Assembly: GCA_000149265.1 (NCBI GenBank)
Contig: CH003067.1
Coordinates: forward strand, 1 to 64,000
Direction: 5' to 3'
DNA from: Ciona savignyi
Taxonomy: Eukaryota > Chordata > Ascidiacea > Phlebobranchia > Cionidae
DNA: 64,000 nucleotides
The translations under genes and the position numbers were made by a program. Numbering within the stretch: position 1 is the stretch's first letter; each line of letters opens with the position of its first letter. Shown here piece after piece: positions 56,693 through 64,000 of the stretch. The notes under the pieces were generated by a model. That model was not told where the DNA came from and made no database searches. It was given only the letters and a program-made list of their open reading frames with translations.

Positions 56693-57532
56693 TAATTTGT
56701 AAACATTTTGTTACTCTATTCACTCTTCATTTTCATGTCATCTCCAAGCTTAATGTAAAAGTAAGAGTAGGCCTACTAGCTCCTATTAATAATACTTTAG
56801 GATTCCATGTATTTAAATAAAATTCCATTTATACATTAATTTTAATGTTAACATAACTAAAAATGTCTCATTGCCAACCATGTGACTAAACAAATCTGAT
56901 GCAAGTCACCCTTACATTAGTAATTGCATAATTACAAGGTATCCACGCCAATTGTGTGAATTGTTGCAGAAATAAATGGGTAATTCCCTTAACAATATTG
57001 CCTCATTTATCATTGATGCGATTTAGAATTTTATTTGTTCTGCATACTTGGAACCTGTTATGGTAGAAGATATAAGGTCAAACGTACGACTAGTTACCTT
57101 CGGCTGTCCGACATGCCACTGAGGAGCTGATTAGGTATGTATCAACTAGGCTCTTACCATCTTACACAGCTTGACATCTAGAAATAAGTTTTGGACTTCA
57201 TTTTTCCAAACCATTGGACCCAATTCGAACATTTTCATAGAGTAAAACTTCATAAAAAGCTGTCAAAGGCAGGGTCCACGCATTAGCTCTTGCGACCCGA
57301 CGGACAGGTGTTTTTTTTATATTCTGACCGACTGATCATAGACATTCAGCTTATGAGAAACAATTCGACGAAGTGTCGGCTTGTTAGCTGGTTAATTAAG
57401 TCAGCTTCATTTTTGCTTATCGGACCCTTGGCAGGAAAGTGGTAGAATCACAATCAAAATGTTCTCCATTGTATTTAACATACTGGAACATCTCCGGTAG
57501 AACGACTGTTGAATACCAGGTAGGCCTAATCT
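56693..57532. other. 3' flank of the last unit, then intergenic
   Basis: To about 57130 it matches the 3' flank of the other units (GTGTGAATTGTTGCAGAAAT, TACCTTCGGCTGTCCGACAT). From there to 57532 nothing is recognised. Confidence 0.5.
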
Positions 57533-57540
57533 GTTATAAC

Positions 57541-57715
57541 CAGTGATGGGATTCAAGAGGTTTGCATGAGTTCTGTCGAACCCCTTCTTGGAACTTCGGG
57601 ATAATTACCGATCCGATTCTTGCTGTTTTTACAGAAATTATACTTTTAGGGAACCTGTTGTTAGTAAAACGATAAAAAAGAGAATCTGTTCTTAAAATTT
57701 TGAAACACATCACTG
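57541..57715. mobile_element. 175-bp hAT-type MITE with 8-bp target duplication
   Basis: Ends CAGTGATGGGATTC and ...CACATCACTG share a CAGTGATG inverted terminus, flanked by perfect GTTATAAC duplications at 57533-57540 and 57716-57723. The terminus differs from the CAGGGGTCGG family. Confidence 0.85.
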
Positions 57716-57735
57716 GTTATAACCCCTATAAATAC

Positions 57736-57772
57736 CACCCCGGGGATAAACATTAGTATCCTATCCTAACAG
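57736..57772 (+). repeat. SINE tail fragment
   Basis: CCGGGGATAAACATTAGTAT followed by CCTATCCTAAC only. Confidence 0.5.
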
Positions 57773-58714
57773 TTTATACGTTGCTGAAACAACTCATATC
57801 ACCTTGAAAATAATTATCACCCTGTGCAGTAGGAGGCCGTGCTTTTAAAACTACTCTGTAGTGGCTTATGATATTATTTAGCTCCTTTTTACATTGTGAA
57901 TAAGTTGACGCGAATAAAATCAGTTGAATCATGTTATATAAGATTAAGCGATCGAAGTCGTGCTCTGCGGAGGTGAATAGAGGTTATACGACGATCGATC
58001 ATGACTGCACAAGCCGTCGCTGTCGCTCTGCCATCGTTACGATACGGGAGGGACAACCCCTCATTTTTTGTTGGCTCTATATAGTTTCGAAACAAGGTGT
58101 AGCTAAACGAAGAAGGTCTTCTCTAAAATTCTCAACGGCTTTGCACATAAAACTTTGTATGATCTAAAAATAAATATTTTATGTTTTGATATGAGAAAGT
58201 TTCAATTATGCGAATTTCTTTGTAATGACCTAGCATAGGAGTAATACTTTTTGAAACGGCACCTGTGTAGTGTTGCAACCATAATGGTTTTAGCGAGTGT
58301 TGCCAGGGTAAAGACACAAGGTAGCATAGGTGAAGTATTTTATTGGGTATTTACGCAAGGTGCAGCAAGGAAGAGCGCTGTACACAAGAGGCATAGCTTA
58401 GGTAGGTATAGGTAAAGGTATGAGAGAGCAGCTAGTCTAAGGGAAGACTAACCAAAATGCTCTCTGATATTACGAAATCTTATACAGTTTATATAAGACA
58501 CATAACAGGAAACACATGTTTGTATACACGAGGCGTAAACGCTGTTAATCAGAAAACTCGCGGAATAATTCATCGACTGAAATGTCCAAAACAGGAAATT
58601 AATCGCCACTTCCCATGCATAAAATATGGACACATGGCATGGCGCGATCTAGTTGTTAAAATATATAATATTACAATTATAAACGTGTGGGATTCCCACA
58701 CACTTCCCTTTGTC
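57773..58714. other. Intergenic stretch
   Basis: Open frames at 57931-58167 and 58457-58732 show no domain, signal peptide or splice context. Nothing else is recognised. Confidence 0.4.
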
Positions 58715-58728
58715 CATTTTATAAAGAA

Positions 58729-59020
58729 TTAAATGTTCAGACGGTTCATAGGTTTGTTGGTCACCGTAGGTTGAATCTCCTGAAGCAGTCTTTTGTTGAT
58801 TCGCCGATTGGTCTTCGGTTGAAATCCTTGGGTCAAACGGTCACGACGCAGATTGATAGAAAGACGTTGCTGGAATTCTGGGATAAGAGGCTGAAAATGT
58901 CGTTTGGTCTTGATACGAGACCAGCTCGATCCAAACGTACAAAATATAAACTTCCGTGGTAAATATACCACACTCTCCGAAGCTGCCCTTTTCGCCTGAG
59001 CGAGGTCCTCATCCCATGCT
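58729..59020 (-). CDS. Unrecognised Arg/Gln-rich open frame, possible exon or pseudogene
   Basis: The minus-strand frame is open from an upstream stop near 59040 to TAA at 58729. Before the first Met it reads ILLSAWDEDLAQAKRAASES, after it RIKTKRHFQPLIPEFQQRLS and NLRRDRLTQGFQPKTNRRIN, ending NKPMNRLNI. Composition is basic and base content is more GC-rich than the surroundings, as in real coding DNA. A possible acceptor CTGTCAG|CATGGG lies near 59018. No family is recognised and no other exon was found. Confidence 0.3.
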
Positions 59021-59129
59021 GACAGTAGAATATCCTATTGCGGCATTGATGGCCGGGCAATAGTTAGGCTTCCGTGACTTATAAGATTTAGATTTATCTC
59101 CTTATAGTCGAAGGTGCGTTACGAAAGTG

Positions 59130-59375
59130 ATGGAATGTATCGACTGTGAGCACGCAGTAATCTGATAATTACCCTTGTGTTTTTCTATTCACGGTAATAA
59201 ACATGAATATCATATCCTAAGATTTTACCCAGCTATTGTTTATACGATTGAGAAGTTTCTAATGTTCTTAGTTCAACCCAATATTTAACTGGGTTCATAC
59301 AGCATCCACTAAGTGTCTTGCTCAAGTACACAACCAACTTGCAAACAGCTGGTTTCTATCCACAAACCTTAATGC
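59130..59375. repeat. Two SINE fragments in opposite orientations
   Basis: 59130-59222 (plus): GAGCACGCAGTAATCTGATA to AACATGAATATCATATCC. 59265-59375 (minus): CAACCCAATATTTAACTGGG to AACTTGCAAACAGCTGGTTT. Both are diverged. Confidence 0.5.
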
Positions 59376-60558
59376 TAATTCTCTATTTAGATTAATGTCT
59401 AAACTTGCTCGCTAGGAGATATATTTGCTATAAAAAATCCCAATAAACTTTTAAGTGATTGATTGCAAATCAAAATCATGAGGAAGTGATATTAAAGGAT
59501 TGCAAAATTAACTAAAAAGTTATAGGTCCTTTAAATAAAATTTAAAAAACGTTTTACATAAATTTAGCAGAAAATAAGAAAAAAATTGACAGACTATATT
59601 CAAAACCATTTGCATGTTTTGCTGGATAAACTTGCAAGAATTTTACGCTAATCATGCAATACGTGATACATTTTTATACTTTAATAGGATTGTGCAATGA
59701 TAAGTTTTCAATATTCCCTTGTTGACTTTGCAGGTTCAATTACCAAAATAAATAGTTCAGTTAGGACTTTACGGGAAAAAGGTTAAGTTCCAAGCAAGTT
59801 TTCATACCGAGAGACTTCAAACAAGTGGTAAAAGTGGGAAGTAAACCAGGAACCTGTCCAGGTTCTACCACCATAAAGCCATGCAACTGAATATAACTTT
59901 AAAAGAACTATTGCATACAGCATGTAGAAACACAAGAATGCAAACAAGATTTAAAATATAGCACATACAGCATTTCACCAGCCAGCACCTAATGGTCTTA
60001 AAATGAAAATTTGGCAGAAATTTTTTTTTGGAGGGGGGAAATGAACCAAAAAAATTATTAAGGTAAAAAGTTTAAATTTTTTTAGAGAACTTTTTTGTAA
60101 ATTGCAACATTGTTGTTAATGGCAAAATTTAAATTTAGTTCAGTGGTTTGTTTAAATAAAAAAAATCCAAGCCCTTTAATTTTAAAGTGATTTAGACACA
60201 ATGCTTGTTCCAATTTTGGACGGGAAAAAATAACTGTCGCTATGACAAATGTGATGTTTAGTGCATCGCGTCTCCAGTCGCTGTGCTGGAGCAATGTTTA
60301 GTTGCCATGTTACTTTTCCTTTAAACAGCATAATCATTGGAATGTCTACTACATGCCTTGCTCACAAAACGACTAATGTTAAGTTTCTAGTGTGTCGGTC
60401 GGAGCCATTAACCAATCCTTCACCACTAAGCCACACCGATAACGTAGATGAAATATTGTTATGATGCGTATAAACTGGGGGTGACTTGTACAAGAAACTT
60501 CATTGAATCTGAACTGGAGATGATTATGTGATACTTCAGTAAGTTGTCCAATTTCCGG
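59376..60558. other. Intergenic stretch downstream of the kinase gene
   Basis: No gene is recognised. At 60385-60441 the minus strand has GGTGTGGCTTAGTGGTGAAG, an A-box-like tRNA fragment without a B box. Confidence 0.4.
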
Positions 60559-63500
60559 TCAGGTGTAGTAATGCTTCTTTATTTCTTCGATCTTTTTGCA
60601 CCAAATGAGCGCATTATTCGATTTGTCAATTAAGTGGTAAGTCCTGTTGGGTGTGTGGACGAAAAATATCCGAAAAGATTTCGGTTCCGTTCGGAGCTCG
60701 CTGGACCAAGGTATTTCCCCCTTTACTTCCTTAGAGTTGGGGTCAATGTAGATCAACTTTGGACCCTCTGTGAGCAAAAATTCCCGTAGTTTTACTGAAA
60801 ATCCACGTTTCTTTTCCAGTTGACCTAAAAACATAAATAAAATAGATTTTTTAATCTCAATTTTAATCATGTCATATAGTTTATTGGTAAGGCTCATTGA
60901 CTTTTGTTATAACACAGGTAAACAACAATACCACATGCCCACAGAAGGGGATCTTGACTGATTTCAACACCTACTGTGATTTTGTTCGACCCTATCAAAC
61001 CGGCTGGATCACAACAGTGTTTGTTACATTTTGTGGCTACAAATAATATTTATTACGGTATCTGTTAAATTTGCATTGTCATCCCAAGCTAGCTGCTCGC
61101 TGACAAACAGACGCTTGAGCGTTCCCTGTAATTAAACAAACAATGAGACAAACATATCGCCCTCTTTTTAGGTGTGGAAATGTGGTTTCGAATATATACA
61201 CAGAAATGGTAACTGCACAGCAATAACAACTTTCCCAATAATGGCAATGGCAACGGATAACTCTATTTCAGCAATAGAATTTTCAAAATTATGTTAAAGA
61301 AATTGTTTTTTTGTGCGCGTAGCGCCCATACCACAACATAAAGCAAAAAGAAACTACCTTCCTTAAAATAGGTGGGCTACAAGCTAAGTCGACATAGAAT
61401 ATTTGCTTTCGTAGCCTACTAAAAGATTGTAGCTTAATATTTAACTAGTTGACAAAACAAGTGTTTTTTCACGCCCAAATCCAAGAATCAGTACTTTGGA
61501 TATATTTTGGCTTAGAAACCGAAGAAAAAAAACACTTACAACAAGGAGCAAATGAACAAACATTTAACTATTCTATTGCTACCAAAATACTCTCTTTAAA
61601 ACTTAGATTACTGGTACCATACATATGCATTTAAATGTTATAAATACACAAAAAGATACTAAGAATTTGCTAACATTTTACCTTAAAACTAAATAAATAT
61701 TTGGATACTGCTACCATAACACAATAATCTTACCTATTTTGATATAATTTGTGTAAACAAAAAATTCCCAAATACGGTACCTTGCTTTAAAATAAGGTTT
61801 CCTTTGGCGAAGTAATCCCAATCGGAAGAATGCTGTTTTTTCATCCATCTTTCTCTCTCCTCCTTGGGAAGAACAGCGGGAAGACCCAACCCTGAGTTGT
61901 CAGTCGGATCGCAAATTACCAGTTGTGTTGAATCCTGGGGGGTTTGCGTGTCAAAACACATTTATACTATTTACAGTAGTATATAACGTAATCTTGAGTA
62001 GAATGATCACTAACTATATAGGGATGAATATGCAAGAAATTATGATAGATTTTCCAACTCTGCCTTGGAGTTACGTTATGTTGGTGTCAGACTCAACATA
62101 CATTTTAACATCGGAGTTATATATATTATATAATAAATTTGTATATAGCTTAGCTGTCAATTTTTATATGATTAAAAATGAAAAATTAGCATTTGACTAG
62201 CTGAAACTTTTTTAAAAGACTATATGATACATTTCTGGTAAAAAAATGTGTTGTGCTTTGTATAATACAACACTAAACATTTTAAATGTATTCTTTTTTT
62301 AATTCTCACCCCTTTCTGTTTGGATTCTTCAATGACTTGAGCTTTAAAATCGTTAATAAAAGCTTGGTCGAAACCGTCAGCCAAGTCTTCAACAGTTGTA
62401 TCTTCATCCGAGCTGTCACCCGCAAGTGCTAACATTGTTTTTGGAGCTGCTTGGTTTGCTAGGTTTTCCCAGTCTATTCCAGTAAAAAAAGGATGCTCCA
62501 TTAGCTTTTCGTAGCCACCACACGATGAGCTACCCAGCCGCATCATTGGGTCAAGTTGCAGAAGCGACGAAATCAGATCCCGAGCATTAGGATCAAAGTC
62601 TTCCGGAAATTCATACTTGCAATTCACAATTTGTTGGAATATTAAATATTCATTGGGCGCTTTAAAAGGAAACTGTCCGGTTAGCATTTGGTATACGATA
62701 CACCCTAGCGCCCATAAATCAGAGCTTTTGCATGCTTTCTTGTCCTTTAGTAGCTCAGGGGAGACATACTGGGCCGTCCCAACAAATGATGAAGACCGAG
62801 GTTCATCACCGGAATCCTTTAGCTCTTTCGCAGTTCCAAAGTCCGTTATCTGAATCTGCATTTTGTCATTGAATAGAATATTCTCCGGCTTAAGGTCTCG
62901 ATGAATGATGTTAAGCGAATGGAGATGTTGTAACGCCGAAACGATTTGTGCAGTGTAAAATCTTGCACACTCAAGATCAAATTTTCCTGGAAAAATGCGC
63001 TTTATGTTTAAAACACAATAAAGTGTTTCAAGCAGATGTAAAACTTAACAAACAATTTTATCTAGCGGTATGATGTAGTGGTTTAAAAACAAGAGGGTAT
63101 CAGACTCTATGCTAACCCAGCAACTAATTCCCACGTTGTATCCCAGTTATAGCGAACTGGAATATTTAAAGTGCAATATTGGTTTATAGTATTTTATAAA
63201 CACACTAAAAATGTTCTAGCTTTCTAAGTGAGAAAGCCGTATTTTGTTGATTTCCAAGGCTTTACTGACTCATTGGTCCCACGTCTAGTAAGTACCCTGA
63301 ATTACCATTACCTAGTTGTTTTATTTTTGACAGCAGTTCCCCTTTTCTTGCCACACTTAGTCCAAAATACAATCTCTCAGTGTCTTGAAATGTGAAGTAA
63401 AGACGAACGAAGAAAGGATGATCTAACCGACTTAAAACTTGCTTCTCTCTTTCCACCTAAAAACATATTGTTTTAAAGCAATTCTAGGTATACACACAAA

Positions 63501-63884
63501 ACCTGAAAAGTAGATTAAATGCTTTTATCACAACCCCAATTATAATAATTAAGTTAGTGTTACACAATAGTGTAACACAGCAGTTTATGAAAATAAAGCA
63601 ACACTTCCTTTCTTAAAGTACAAAAAGAAGACTAAAATATTTTAAATTAAACCATATACCGGTACCTGTGGAACTTTTTTCTCTCTCATTATATGACGTT
63701 TCTCAAGAACTTTCATTGCATATTCCCGTCCACTTTCTATTTCCCTCGCGAGAATTACAGTGGAATATGAGCCTTCACCTAATGTTGGACCAAAACGAAA
63801 ATCAACCCGCTTCTTTTTAATCCGTTTTGGTTGAGCTGCTTCTATATGTCCCTGCTCTTCAGTTTTAACTCCATTTTCAGTCAT
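60559..63884 (-). CDS. PDPK1: 3-phosphoinositide-dependent protein kinase 1, five exons, complete
   Basis: Minus-strand exons are 63884-63666, 63456-63312, 62986-62310, 61934-61781 and 60824-60559; they sum to 1461 bases (486 residues) with all phases consistent. The kinase domain shows GEGSYSTV (P-loop), AMKVL (ATP lysine), HRDLKPEN (catalytic loop), DFGTAK and the activation segment [15 protein letters not shown], whose serine corresponds to the autophosphorylated Ser241 of human PDK1. [19 protein letters not shown] and [11 protein letters not shown] complete the C-lobe. After a short acidic linker, exons 4-5 give the PH domain ([51 protein letters not shown]). The protein activates AGC kinases such as AKT at membranes rich in phosphatidylinositol trisphosphate. 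It is shorter than the 556-residue human protein: the N-terminal extension is brief and the serine-rich linker is reduced. Very high confidence in family and structure. Confidence 0.95.
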
Positions 63885-64000
63885 TTTTACAAGGTTTCAA
63901 GCAGTTACGACAAACAATGGTTAGATCAGGCCTAGTGTGTATAACGGAGCGACCTATAAATCGATCGTTTAACACCTAATTCCGTTTAATTAAACAATTT

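Noticed and set aside
57931-58167. 78-codon plus-strand frame
   Set aside because: No recognisable features; codon pattern not distinct from the surroundings.

Overview
The window looks like nuclear DNA of an ascidian tunicate, most likely a Ciona of the intestinalis group. It is AT-rich, has small GT-AG introns and compact genes, and is full of a tRNA-like SINE that ends in repeats of ATCCT, together with non-autonomous DNA transposons. The assignment is inference from gene style and repeat style, not from a match that could be run here.

Layout. 1-1.4 kb: first coding exon of a proline-rich PPxY protein (minus strand). 3.1-6.4 kb: SINEs and a short inverted-repeat element. 6.5-7.8 kb: an intronless FLVCR/SLC49-type transporter whose frame is broken twice. 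9.3-11.3 kb: a complete six-exon secreted fibrinogen-domain protein (minus). 27.1-28.4 kb: a complete four-exon claudin/PMP22-type tetraspan protein (minus). 38.2-38.9 kb: a short secreted peptide gene with a TATA box and a 29-base exon, assembled here from splice signals (minus). 60.6-63.9 kb: complete five-exon 3-phosphoinositide-dependent kinase 1 (minus).

The main novelty is a dispersed, two-strand array (about 13-57 kb) of one two-exon peptide-precursor gene family. Six copies look intact (starts at 14101+, 16396+, 36878-, 48632-, 49345+, 53086+), two have frame damage (20953-, 56339+), and at least five more places hold relics of exons or of the promoter block. Each full precursor has a signal peptide, a very acidic spacer bounded by two furin-like sites (RERR or REKR, then RVKR) and a short cationic C-terminal peptide. 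The C-terminal peptide varies most, and one branch has a compensated frameshift in its tail. Upstream blocks with a TATA box and GATA/ETS-like motifs were duplicated with the genes. I do not recognise the family; charge layout and evolution resemble host-defence peptide or peptide-hormone precursors.

The rest is mostly mobile DNA. There are long Helentron/Helitron-like elements (22.3-26.4, 29.0-30.8, 39.5-41.2, 50.9-52.4 kb) made of about 335-bp tandem units, each carrying a palindrome GGGGAATTCCCC or a variant. There are three hAT-type elements with perfect 8-bp target duplications. One of these carries a nested, gag-only BEL/Pao-type LTR element with its own 5-bp duplication. Paralogous empty sites inside the peptide-gene duplications allow insertion boundaries to be read directly.
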